From assembly GCA_008360975.2 (NCBI GenBank), contig CM039183.1:76647850-76711849 (forward strand): a DNA stretch of 64,000 nucleotides, given 5' to 3'. Positions 49,901-57,376 of this stretch are shown in pieces (the first letter of the stretch is position 1; each line of letters opens with the position of its first letter). This DNA is from Lichenostomus cassidix. Lineage: Eukaryota; Chordata; Aves; Passeriformes; Meliphagidae. Position numbers and translations under genes: made by a program. The notes under the pieces are model-generated. The model worked only from the letters and a program-made list of their open reading frames with translations, made no database searches and was not told where the DNA came from.

Positions 49901-52900
49901 ATAAAATTATCATAATCTTTTGATACACTTTTGTTATATGATATCTTTGTTTCTGTCACCTTTATTTTCAGCTGATCTGAATAACTGAATGATTTAAAAA
50001 TGGCTTAGTTATATTTAAAGCTAATACATTTCTAAGTTGGCATGCTGATTTAAATTCTGTAAACTTGCTAATGAACTTTTTGAGCCAGTAGTAAAACAAG
50101 CTGTAAAACATCTGTATTTGTTGTTTAGAAGCTGGGCTGGGGTACTGGTGGTAAACTTTTCAGAGCAATAGCCACAAGAAGAAATTATTTCTTTCTTGAC
50201 CATCCTATTTCACATGACCAAAATAACTTCATTAGCTCTTACACTAATAGATCAATGCAGTTTCCTATTATGTTTCAGTAGCATTGGAGACTCTCTACAT
50301 TGCTGTAACTCCTGCTTGATGAAGTATTTTTATACCTGAGATATCTTCCATACTGATCTTCTGAAGCCTAATTCACTTTTCGGATACAGGAGACCATATT
50401 GTCTTTATTAACTTTTTTCCTTTCTCAGGCCCTTGTTATTAGTATTCTTCTTGAAATGTCACTTCTGTGAATGATGTGTCTTCCTGAACACACATTTACA
50501 TGTGAAGCATGTATAAATTGAATCTGTGAGGATAATTACTGCAAGGAGCAATGTACTGTCTCAGGGACAGAGAAGCAGATAATGGAATATTTTCCACCAC
50601 CTCTGCTTCACCAAAAAATTGAGAGCATAATGCAAGAAATGCCATGCTGTAAGCTCAAAAGTGGTTGCACAAGCTGTCGTGTCTGGTAGGAGCCTCTTCA
50701 GCCAGGCAGCTTCCTAATGATGTACATAATTTTATTCTTAATGACATACATTAGGTTCCATACTTTTGAGATAATAAAAGCCTGGTACTGCTATTTTTTT
50801 CCCCTGCTACTTCTAAGGCTCTTGAGAAAGTGATGGCCAGTGTCCATATGGTGCAATCCTAGGTGTTCTTGAGGGAAATGGTTGCTCATTTATTTATTTA
50901 ATTATTTTTATTTCAAAACAGAGGTTTAATAAAAGTGGCTGATATGTACATGGTGGAAGACAGGGATATTGAGGTATATATATATAATGTAGCTGTGGGG
51001 CATGGGAGAAGGTCTCTGATCTGGGGTGCTATGTTCCCCAGATTTATAGTTTAATTCTCCTAAGAATAACTGAAGTTCTCTCAGGTACCCAGGGCATGAA
51101 CTATAATTTTGCTGAATTTGTTGTTCTGTAAAAGTTTGACTGTTATAGTGCATTTTGGTGTTTCACTTTACTGGCATAAAATCAGTCTTACTGTGATTTT
51201 TTTTTCCTCCCACACTTTTTTTTTAATGAAGTGAAAAGCAAAATGACATTAAATGAACAAGTACTGATTGATTGAAGTAGCCTGAGATCAAACTAAAACC
51301 TTTCAATGGGTAAACACTTTTTATAGTACAGATTTCTAAATTTATTTGGTGTGGTCAGTTAAATAAAAAGCTGTTGATGGAATATATTTTTCCAACTGAA
51401 ATTCCTTTAACAGGTTTGAGGATAAGATTTGCCTATTTGAAGCATCAGAACAGCTTAACTTTGTAATTGAATGCTTGTTTAATGTTGGTGCCAAATGACG
51501 ATTTCCATGAATGATTCTTTACTCTAGATATATGCATAATTGATTTTATTTTGGTTTTGAAATCCATGGGAATAAGTTGGCTTTTTCTGTGTTAACTTAT
51601 TTTGCTAATTAGTGCTTGAAGGGCTGTTGAAGTAAATTCTTTAATTCCAGGCTGAAGTAGTTCATACTTGCTGTCCTTGAAGTAGCTTTCTCTCTTTTGG
51701 GGAATGAAAGTATAGAATGAGGTGGCCCAATTGGCATTGCTTTACAGTATTCTTAAAAATATGAGAAAGAAGGAAAGAAAACATAAATATCAGTGCCATA
51801 TGGCAAAACAACTACTGGTTTTAAGAATACAAAAGATTAGATAATTCCCCCTAACATTATTTAGAATGACAGTATACATGAAACTTTCATAAAGGCAATT
51901 TCCATGCATTCAGGGTACTATTAACTTCCTTTAAGGCTTCTGGTGTAAGCCTTTCATGTGGTTGTCTTTGAGAATTTCAGATGCATTTGTGGTTCACTTC
52001 AGGCTGAAATTACTTGCAAATAGTTCTTATGTGATCAGTTACATCCTGGGTGATGGCAGATCTCCTGCAACACTCTGTGCTCATCTCCAACTCTTCAGTT
52101 GCAGTTGTTCTCCTGTCATGGAAGAAAGTTTTCTGCAAAGCTCATTAAAGCTAATTTGAATTTTACCTATAGGTGACTAGTATAATATGACTTATTCCTT
52201 TAGAAGCCAAGTGTTTTGTATCCATAGTGCTGTCTGAAGGAATGCATAGAGTTTTGTTCAAATGTTTTGGCTGTCATGCAAAAGACCGAAATAGCTATTT
52301 TCAGCTTTCTTGGCATTCTGCTTAGCTTTGGAACAGTTGAGTAGAAAATGCAGAGGCATTCTTAGGCTTGAAATAAATTTTACAATTTTAATACAATTTT
52401 TTAATCTATTTTATTTTTATATAAAATATTCATGCTTGAAAACTTAAGAGGGCCAGGAACTCCGTAAGTGGAGAGAGAGATAGAGATTTATTTATGTTTT
52501 TGTATCTGTAGAGACCTTAACTATTTGTAAGCTGTTTCAGAAATTTCAGAACTTAAACTTTTTGAGTTTGAAAAAGCTGGTGCAACATAGATTTATACAA
52601 AATTGATTTAAAAAACAAGGCAAAAACAAAAGCTATTTTCATTCCTGAAATACAGCAGTGACTAGAATTGTGTTATAGGTAAATGGATAAAGTAGTAAGA
52701 TAAGGCACAGGAGGAAAAGGAGCAACAAACAGATGTATTATTAGATCTGATTCCGTACTCAATGTCAACAATAATACATTCTGCAAGTGGCTGGTAAAGT
52801 TAGATCTTTTGCTTTGTGATTAAATTTTTGGATTATTTTAAGTCCAAGTTACTTGCTAGAGATGTGATTCAAGGAAAAAGTCCATGAGCTCTTGGTCCAG

Positions 52901-55900
52901 CATTGTTCTTCTGGCACTTGTCCAACAAAAAGCTCTTAGCCCTGTTGCTGGTCTGATATATTGTGCAACTGTGCTTTGCACGACCAGAAGATTAAGGAAA
53001 GTAACACCACCACAGTGTTTCCAGATCACATTGCATTAATTGATATTTGGACCTTGTTCTGCAGGCCCATGGGTTAAGTGGATACCTAAACCAGCAGGTA
53101 ATGGACAAGTGCTAAAGGTCATAATGACTAGCAGAGGTAGTTTTAAAGCACACAATACTGGCTGTAAATCTGCATGGAGTCTATGAAAGGAATTGCATGG
53201 ATGCAAGTGTGCCTTATGGATACTTCCATGTTATGTTACAGGTCATGTGAGTGGATTTGGGTTGAGGTTTTTAGTTATCTAAAAATTGGCTTAAATATAG
53301 TCTTATAGTATCAAGTTATTACTTGGGTCAGAATGAGTGAGTTTAATTGTGGTCATTTCTCACATACGACATTTTCCCAACTCTGAACTTGCCTCTGGGT
53401 TCTGTTCCCTGGGGTATTTTTCAATTCTGATAATTTCAATGAAGATTATGAAATGAGACTGTAAAATAATGATGTTTTAGAGCATTTCTAATCTGAACCA
53501 TTCTTATGCTCACTTTACAGCTTTTGCCTTATGACAGTTGTATTGGCTTAACTAATGGAGCAGGGTATGTTGTTGTCACGATGGAGATGAGCAGTGCAGG
53601 AATTTGTCATCGCATCTTCTAAGGCATATTGTGCTATTGTTTTCTGCTGTGGTAGCTGGGATTTCACTCAGAATGTCAAAGAGAACAGGAGGCAGGGGAG
53701 GAAGAAAAGAAGGGAGGGGTTGAGGAAAAAAGGCTTGTTTGATCAGTAGTAGAATAAGAATGTTTACATATCTGAAGTAGAGAAAAAGTTAAAAATGAGC
53801 ATTTCAAAGGATGTTTAAAAACAGTTCCTGGTCCTTTTGGTTGTATTTTATAATTCTTCTTAAAGTGAATATCCAGAGATTCAGATTTTCAAAATTAGGC
53901 ATAAAATCTTGTAATACCAGGCATTGAAATGTTTTCAGGGTTTCGCATACAAATGCTAGCTTTGCATCAAGGCTCAGGCTCTGAATATGGATGCTAAGAA
54001 AGCGAGTCCTTAAACCCTAAATACATGCTCAATTAAATGTGTTTCAAAAAGTTGTTTCAGCTACCAATTCAACTGAAAATTAAAGAAATACAATGTCATT
54101 CTTTTGTTTCACTGTTTCATTGTTATTTTTTTCACCTGATTACTATCAAGAATTCCTGGTGGGGCTTTTTATCCTGGGTTTTTTCCCCCTGCATTATGTC
54201 TACGTATTCTTTCAAGTTTGCATATCATGCCTTCTGTCTCTTGAGTTGTACCCATCTGTTCTTGTAGTTAGTTATAAAATTTATTGTCAAGGAAGGATTT
54301 GCAGCATTGTGTCTGCTGTTCCTTTGAGAACTCACCACTGTCCTATGTAAATACTGGAAACTAACGGAATGGCATTTTGTTACATCACTTCTATGTAGAC
54401 CTTTTTGTTCATGTTATTTGGCAGTGCCTGTCACTAAATTTTTAGGGATAAGAGTAAGATATTGTAATGTTACAAAGGAATAGTTTTCACTCATTGGATT
54501 AATGGTTTTTGGTTTTTTTTTAAATTATATGGAAGGATGTGTAATGTGAGCTTGGGTAGTCATTCACAACACCAGTGAATGCTGCACATGGCTTTGAAAT
54601 CCCAATCTCCATCTCAGTGTTGTGTTCACAGAAGATCAGATTCCAAAATATTAAGTAGGCAACTTAGGTTTTGCAGTGGTTTTGAGAACAACATATTCAT
54701 GTCTTCTAGTTTAGTTTTAAATGCTTCAAGCTTTGTGTTTGCTTTAAAATAAATCTATATTTTTACAACTGAACTGCTTGCCTGTTTTTCAAAGCATATT
54801 ATGGTTAAATGCTAGGTACAGTTCAAGAATCTTTATTGTTTTACAGACTGAAAATTAATCTTACATGAATCAATCAGACTTTTTTGGATTTATTTTGTAG
54901 CATTTATGAATTCTGAGAGGAATTAAAAGGTTGTAAGACAAAAATACTATTAACATAGCAAGACTTTACCTGAACAAAATTAATTTGAGTTGATGTAATT
55001 TTAATTTGAGTTGATGTTCTTTTTTGGAGTAATTCTTGAGCTTCTGATTTTGTTTTCATCATGTCAGAGTGAACTGTTTTCATGGTTTTCAATTGTTTGA
55101 TCTTGTTTGCGTGAATTTTGAATTTTGACTTGGTATTTTTAGAAAAAAATCCCTAGCTGATACAACTTATTAGCCAAGAATCAGGTTGGGGAGGGAGGTA
55201 TTGGGGAAGATGGATTGCATTTAGAGAAGTGACTATTTCAATGTTGTCTCTCAAAAAGATCTACGCATGGTTGGTTGTTACCATTTTCAATCATCCTTGT
55301 TAGTTCATCAAACTCTATATACTATGTCTAATTCCTGTCATAGAAAGTCTGAGTTACGGATGTAAGCACCACCATGTAAGGTGCATGTATTTTTTTTATA
55401 TACCATTAAATTCAGGAAATGTTTTTGTGTTTGGATGTTGATCATCAATGTTCTTTGCCTACCTGACCCATTTTCAATATGATTTTCAACATGATTTGCC
55501 ACTACATATTGAGTGGTAACTGACAGAGGGTGTCTGTGATATTTCTGTATGAAGGAGCCATACTGTTTAGTCACAGTGGAACATTCAAGCAAATTGCAGC
55601 TCTCATTGCTGCCTAGGATGCTGTTAAAATGAAAAGATCCAACCTGAGCATAGAAAATGAATGTGAATGCTTGTTCACATTCATGCTGTTGTACTTCAGC
55701 AACATCCTTGCTGTTGTACTTCTGACTGTGGGCAAGATTTCCAGTAGTGCTTGGTTGACTTAGGATTGCAGATCTTATTGAGATTTCTAGAAACTCATGA
55801 ATTTCACTTAAGATTTTGAAAGTTGTGAGGAAACTAATATATAAATGTTGCAAATCAGAATGTGGAGCTGTAGTATAGCTTCCTGGTGTTTTATTGAATA

Positions 55901-56165
55901 TTTCAAGGGAGACTTTAAAGATCACAATAATATTTTTATAATCTTGACCTATTGTAAAATGTTTTTTGTAATAAAGACGTGACCAGTGTTTGATTGCATC
56001 ATATTTGCAGGTATATGCACTAAGTGTAAATGTGTCAACATTCTTCTTCTATATTTATGACATAAATGCCAATGTTTTCTCTTTTCTTTTAAGGAAATGA
56101 TCATCGACAAGGTTAATGGACAGGTTGTCCCTCGGTACTTGATATATGACATTATTAAGTTTAAT
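7850..56165 (+). CDS. RNGTT: mRNA capping enzyme (RNA 5'-triphosphatase plus guanylyltransferase), 5' part, 10 coding exons
   Basis: Nuclear enzyme that removes the gamma phosphate from nascent pre-mRNA 5' ends and then transfers GMP to form the cap, acting on RNA polymerase II transcripts. The coding segments are 7850-7913, 13600-13709, 18582-18685, 18819-18907, 23632-23707, 26893-27142, 32500-32609, 33441-33542, 49384-49519 and 56094-56165. All junctions are GT-AG and phases match, giving 371 codons. Domains seen: a cysteine-phosphatase-type triphosphatase at about residues 1-210 with the P-loop [10 protein letters not shown] (Cys126, Arg132) and Asp66; an acidic/serine linker at about 190-223; and a guanylyltransferase start with motif I KADGTR (Lys297 nucleophile), motif III DGE (346-348) and motif IIIa YLIYDI. 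Numbering matches human up to the linker, which is three residues longer here, so Lys297 corresponds to human Lys294. Human RNGTT has 597 residues (from memory), so roughly 230 C-terminal residues lie beyond the window. The spanned region includes introns. Confidence 0.97.
8421..8838 (+). mobile_element. CR1 retroposon, 3' part, plus orientation, intron 1
   Basis: Contains the CR1 hallmarks ggcttggagcatctctctta, cgaggaaaggctaagggacc, aagaacttctttactgtgca and a CR1 end (gactggaccagatgaccc ... gactgattctgcgatac). It is 5'-truncated. Open frames inside are remnants. It mirrors the minus-oriented CR1 on the other side of the CpG island. Confidence 0.92.
12357..12382. repeat. 26-bp perfect palindrome
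   Basis: Self-complementary with no spacer; the centre is gaatgaaca|tgttcattc. The core gaacatgttc fits the p53 half-site pattern RRRCWWGYYY, but only one half-site is seen. Confidence 0.8.
13600..13709 (+). CDS. RNGTT: RNGTT coding exon 2 (residues 22-58)
   Basis: Starts with two bases finishing Gly22 and encodes [16 protein letters not shown], then the [12 protein letters not shown] segment, ending NYLKSLK. This is the N-terminal shell of the triphosphatase domain, nearly identical to human. The acceptor is ttcatag|gg and the donor aag|gtaaag; the exon ends in phase 0. An ATG in this exon (13621) can start a spurious ORF that reads into the intron. It is not an alternative start on this evidence. 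Confidence 0.96.
13892..14303 (-). mobile_element. CR1 retroposon fragment, minus orientation, intron 2
   Basis: Reads as reverse-complement CR1: tctggacactctccagcacc, gaggtgtggcctcaccagtg and ccttcttggccacctgggta are typical segments. It lacks the CR1 3' tail, so it is an internal piece. It begins about 180 bp after the exon 2 donor. ORFs here on both strands are remnants. Confidence 0.9.
15060..15810 (-). repeat. unclassified GC-rich block, possibly a minus-oriented retroelement
   Basis: A sharply bounded GC-rich stretch in AT-rich intron. It contains a poly-G run (about 15122-15131), purine-rich sequence at 15075-15150, and an aataaa on the - strand near its left edge, which is where a minus-oriented element would end. 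Several 60-100 codon ORFs occur on both strands but none is recognised. It could be an LTR or a non-autonomous retroelement; I cannot assign a family. Confidence 0.35.
18582..18685 (+). CDS. RNGTT: RNGTT coding exon 3 (residues 59-92 plus two bases)
   Basis: Encodes [20 protein letters not shown] and continues [14 protein letters not shown]. Asp66, in LVDLTNT, matches a residue implicated in triphosphatase catalysis in the mammalian enzyme. The acceptor follows a long T tract (tttttta g|gtt). The donor is g|gtaagt, and the following intron is only 133 bp. Confidence 0.96.
18819..18907 (+). CDS. RNGTT: RNGTT coding exon 4 (residues 93-122 plus one base)
   Basis: Encodes [20 protein letters not shown] and then [10 protein letters not shown], plus the first base of Gly123. 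This is the helical part of the triphosphatase fold just before the catalytic loop. Human has [20 protein letters not shown] at this place. The acceptor is tttttcag|gc and the donor atag|gtacat. Confidence 0.96.
19722..20095 (-). mobile_element. diverged CR1 fragment, minus orientation, intron 4
   Basis: Recognisable but decayed CR1 segments in reverse orientation: gagactccacaacttcttct, ggcagcttcatgcagtattt, and tgtgtttcaatttgtagcca followed by ttgcttcttgttctg. It is more diverged than the other CR1 copies, so probably older. Confidence 0.65.
20114..20708 (-). mobile_element. avian ERV LTR, full-length-looking, antisense to RNGTT (copy 2)
   Basis: Left edge is tgttgcggtttaaccccagc and right edge is attaactctacctcagctga followed by agctagcaca, the reverse complement of the same LTR family as copy 1. 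On the - strand it has a TATA-like tatataaagcagg (about 20430). It is about 595 bp. No clean target-site duplication is seen, and no retroviral genes adjoin, apart from a coding-like fragment just upstream on the same strand. ORFs inside are shadows. Confidence 0.85.
20763..20876. repeat. 114-nt imperfect inverted repeat, 47-nt arms
   Basis: Arms 20763-20809 and 20830-20876 are complementary without gaps at 38 of 47 positions, around a 20-nt loop. The most conserved part is atcagtcaccaaca. The arms do not look like CR1 or the LTR family. Confidence 0.85.
20821..21009 (-). pseudogene. coding-like antisense fragment with a coiled-coil-like stretch, unrecognised
   Basis: A 62-codon open frame whose second half is rich in Leu, Lys, Glu and Gln with heptad-like spacing ([20 protein letters not shown]). 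It overlaps the right arm of the inverted repeat, and the other arm read on the + strand gives a related peptide. It lies just upstream, on the same strand, of LTR copy 2, so it may be a remnant of a retroelement or other repeat. A gtgagt follows aaggaag within the frame and could be a donor-like site. No function is claimed. Confidence 0.3.
22099..22781 (+). mobile_element. CR1 retroposon, about 680 bp, plus orientation, intron 4
   Basis: The longest CR1 piece in the window. It contains gttgagtgccaggtcttgca, the segment around aggagacttaggggggacct, agctgtatgaaaggaggttg, and the 3' end ttccaacctaaacaatttta followed by tgattctatgg. It is 5'-truncated, and its frames are broken. Confidence 0.92.
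23632..23707 (+). CDS. RNGTT: RNGTT coding exon 5 with the phosphatase P-loop (residues 123-147)
   Basis: Encodes [20 protein letters not shown] and then EKLDW. It carries the HCxxGxxRTG signature of cysteine phosphatases. Cys126 is the expected nucleophile that forms the phospho-cysteine intermediate, and Arg132 binds phosphate. Both are intact, so the triphosphatase should be active. The acceptor is ttctag|gc and the donor gag|gtaact. Confidence 0.97.
23708..26892 (+). other. RNGTT intron 5 (3.2 kb)
   Basis: AT-rich intron with an A run at about 25844-25860 and a (TTTTTTG)n simple repeat at 26197-26237. No gene or transposon was recognised. Confidence 0.85.
26197..26237. repeat. (TTTTTTG)n simple repeat
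   Basis: About four to five tandem units of T6G followed by a longer T run. Confidence 0.85.
26893..27142 (+). CDS. RNGTT: RNGTT coding exon 6: end of triphosphatase domain and acidic linker (residues 148-231)
   Basis: Encodes [20 protein letters not shown] and [11 protein letters not shown], which close the triphosphatase domain. Next comes a proline-rich stretch, an acidic run ([14 protein letters not shown]), a Gly/Glu/Ser stretch ending in five serines, and the basic KRRKERLK, which could act as a nuclear localisation or RNA-binding patch. Compared with human from memory, the linker is three residues longer (TGGQ and Ser region) and varies most here, as expected for a flexible tether. 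The acceptor follows a T-rich tract (ttttttac ag|t) and the donor is ctg|gtaatt. Confidence 0.96.
28116..28214. repeat. hairpin-forming inverted repeat with 23-nt arms
   Basis: Arms 28116-28138 and 28192-28214 are complementary at 22 of 23 positions (core aattatacgaata, one mismatch, then gcatattaa), around a 53-nt AT-rich loop. Weaker pairing extends outward (agctg/cagct on the two sides). It contains no CR1 or LTR sequence. Confidence 0.85.
29635..29885 (-). mobile_element. probable ancient CR1 relic, minus orientation, intron 6
   Basis: The order of diverged segments (tctagttgaggccatcctag, gggagaaattaatttcacat, aattgccttttacaaggcag) resembles the 3' half of old amniote CR1 elements in reverse. 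Similarity is weak and judged by eye, so this is tentative. Confidence 0.4.
32500..32609 (+). CDS. RNGTT: RNGTT coding exon 7: start of guanylyltransferase domain (residues 232-267)
   Basis: Encodes [20 protein letters not shown], then [16 protein letters not shown]. Human reads [20 protein letters not shown], so residue 243 is Cys here against Gly in human (from memory). This is the entry into the nucleotidyltransferase fold. The acceptor is preceded by an unusually long T tract (tgaatttag|g). The donor is g|gtatga, and the next intron is short (831 bp). Confidence 0.96.
32610..33440 (+). other. RNGTT intron 7 (0.8 kb) with a short duplicated segment
   Basis: A 21-bp sequence, ttcattaacatctttccaa then ag, occurs at 33063-33083 and 33099-33119 (36-bp period). 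A shorter duplication of atgttggtttta precedes it at about 33014-33038. Otherwise unremarkable. Confidence 0.85.
33441..33542 (+). CDS. RNGTT: RNGTT coding exon 8 with the GMP-accepting lysine (residues 268-301)
   Basis: Encodes [20 protein letters not shown] and [14 protein letters not shown]. The motif KADGTR (KxDG, motif I of covalent nucleotidyltransferases) is split by the intron before the Arg302 codon is complete. Lys297 should form the lysyl-GMP intermediate and matches human Lys294. The acceptor is gtttttttag|g and the donor cg|gtaagt. The following intron is the longest in the window (15.8 kb). Confidence 0.97.
43678..43790 (+). mobile_element. CR1 3'-end fragment, plus orientation, intron 8
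   Basis: Shares gacacttagggacatggttt, agtggtggacttggcagtg and the end tcttttccacctgaaatgat with the CR1 at 22.7 kb. It is only the last 110 bp. Confidence 0.85.
45590..46060. promoter_or_regulatory. candidate regulatory island in intron 8
   Basis: A roughly 470-bp stretch that keeps several CpGs (for example ggcggggtcc, actcgtgtg, tggcgacacgc, aagcgttgcc, gcgtcagcgagc) and is more balanced in base composition than the surrounding CpG-poor intron. It has several TAAT-type homeodomain-like cores (attaattttcat, gctaattgct). It shows no CR1 or LTR features. It may be a conserved enhancer; the alternative is an unrecognised insertion. Confidence 0.35.
48675..48745 (-). mobile_element. CR1 3' tail, minus orientation, intron 8
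   Basis: Reverse complement reads aactagatgatctttatggt then cccttccaattcaaaccatt and a run of 8-bp tail units (ctatgatt). Only about 70 bp are present, directly abutting the extension of the neighbouring LTR composite. Confidence 0.85.
48746..49229 (-). mobile_element. truncated ERV LTR plus shared extension, antisense (copy 3)
   Basis: 48905-49229 is the 3' two-thirds of the same LTR family in reverse (ends at gatatccctttggtcagtt). 48758-48900 is the extra sequence also found beside copy 1. Its LTR 5' part is missing, so it is truncated at about 49229, some 155 bp before exon 9. Confidence 0.8.
49384..49519 (+). CDS. RNGTT: RNGTT coding exon 9 (residues 302-347)
   Basis: Completes Arg302 and encodes [38 protein letters not shown] and TNTLLDG. 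The RDN segment (Arg318) and the LLDG end of motif III are present. The acceptor (ccttcgcag|g) has only a short pyrimidine tract. An antisense LTR fragment ends about 155 bp upstream. The donor is ggg|gtaaga, in phase 0. Confidence 0.96.
49520..56093 (+). other. RNGTT intron 9 (6.6 kb)
   Basis: AT-rich intron with no recognised gene or transposon. A 195-codon antisense ORF (55338-55925) occurs but has no recognisable domain. A 17-bp duplication (ttaatttgagttgatgt) lies at about 54980-55017. The acceptor is cttttaag. Confidence 0.85.
56094..56165 (+). CDS. RNGTT: RNGTT coding exon 10 (residues 348-371), last exon in the window
   Basis: Encodes [20 protein letters not shown] and IKFN. Glu348 completes motif III (DGE) and YLIYDI is motif IIIa of the guanylyltransferase. 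Human continues SQPVGDCDFNVRL, and I could not find a matching exon before position 64000. The acceptor is ttttaag|gaa, an AAG acceptor after a T-rich tract. The donor is aat|gtgagt. Confidence 0.95.
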
Positions 56166-56830
56166 GTGAGTACTTTCAATTTTATTGCTTATCATTAGTT
56201 ATTGATTCGTACTTCAGTTTTAATGTTACTTATATAAGTAAGAGCTTCAGAGTAAATTTAAACACCAAAAGTGTTTGAGTATTTTGTATCTTGATAACAG
56301 GCAATGTATCAGAATTAATATTGAAGGCAGCCTTACAATACGTATTGAGTTATTTCCACTTGCTCAAGAAAAAGAAGGGCCATTTGAAACAGTCTGCTAG
56401 ACGCTGTTGGCAAGTTTCCCATTTCTAGAGCATGTTTGAACTATTTAGTCAGTGAAATCAAGAGAGGATGGAGGAGTCAGCCTGTAAGTGGTGTATTTGT
56501 TACCAGGGCTTCACAGTACTTGTTAGGCTGCTCTGTCACCTCCTTCTCAAATTTCTGTTTGAAACCACACAACTGGTCCTCTGCAAAGTCCTCAATAGCA
56601 GGATCTCTTGGTGGAACAGGCTATAGGGAAAATGTATAGTAAGGAAATATATTACAGAAATTGTGGAAAAGGAGAATAGAGTCTAGGAATAAAGTCTTTG
56701 TGATCACACGAAAGAGCTGTTAAACAGTACTGAAAATAAGAAACCTGTTTTCTATAAGTCAGCTTTCAAATATGGTAAAGATTTAAATATCACCAAAGGG
56801 CTCTTGCTGGTGTCTTTTACAGATTTTTGT

Positions 56831-57376
56831 TTTTGTTTTCTTCATAGTAGCTCAAATGTTATTGTGTTTCGGATTTGCAAATCAGCACAGAGCAGTGCTG
56901 GTAACACAGGGATGTATTTTGTTATTGCTGAGCAGCGCTTGCACAGCCTCAAGCCCTTCCCACCCTATTGCACCAGTGAGTAGGCTTGGAGTGCACAAGG
57001 AGTTGGGGAGAGGACACAGGTGGGGCAGCTGACCAAGGGGGCATTCCATGCCATATGATGTCATGCTGTACATATAAAGCTGGGGGAAGAGGGATGTTTG
57101 TAGTGGTGGCATTTGTCTTCCCAAGTCAGCATTGTGTGTGATGGAGCCCTGCTGCCCTGGGGATGGCTGAACACCTTCCTGCCCATGGGAAGTGGTAAAT
57201 TAATTCCTTATTTTGCTTCCTTTGCATGTGTAGCTTTTGCTTTTGCTTTGAAACTCTCTTTATCTCAGACCTTGAGTTTTCTCATTTGTACTCTTTTGAT
57301 TCTCTTCCCCCCATTTTATTCTAGGGGGGTTGAGTGGCTGTGGATGGCTTAGTATCTACTGTAGTTAAACCACACA
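56831..57376 (+). mobile_element. avian ERV LTR, sense to RNGTT (copy 4)
   Basis: Same family as copies 1-3: ttttcttcatagtagctc, ggtaacacagggatgtattt, gtgcacaaggagttgggga, catatgatgtcatgctg and gttaaaccacaca in the expected order. The first 20 or so bases of the LTR are missing or diverged. No extension like that of copies 1 and 3 follows. No internal retroviral sequence is seen, so it is a solo LTR. Confidence 0.85.

Noticed and set aside
55670..55700. Small hairpin gaatgtgaa/ttcacattc in intron 9
   Set aside because: A 9-bp stem is expected often by chance in this length of DNA.
55338..55925. 195-codon antisense ORF in intron 9, the longest non-promoter ORF
   Set aside because: Looked for retroviral, transposase and zinc-finger motifs and saw none. 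No promoter or splice context supports a gene.
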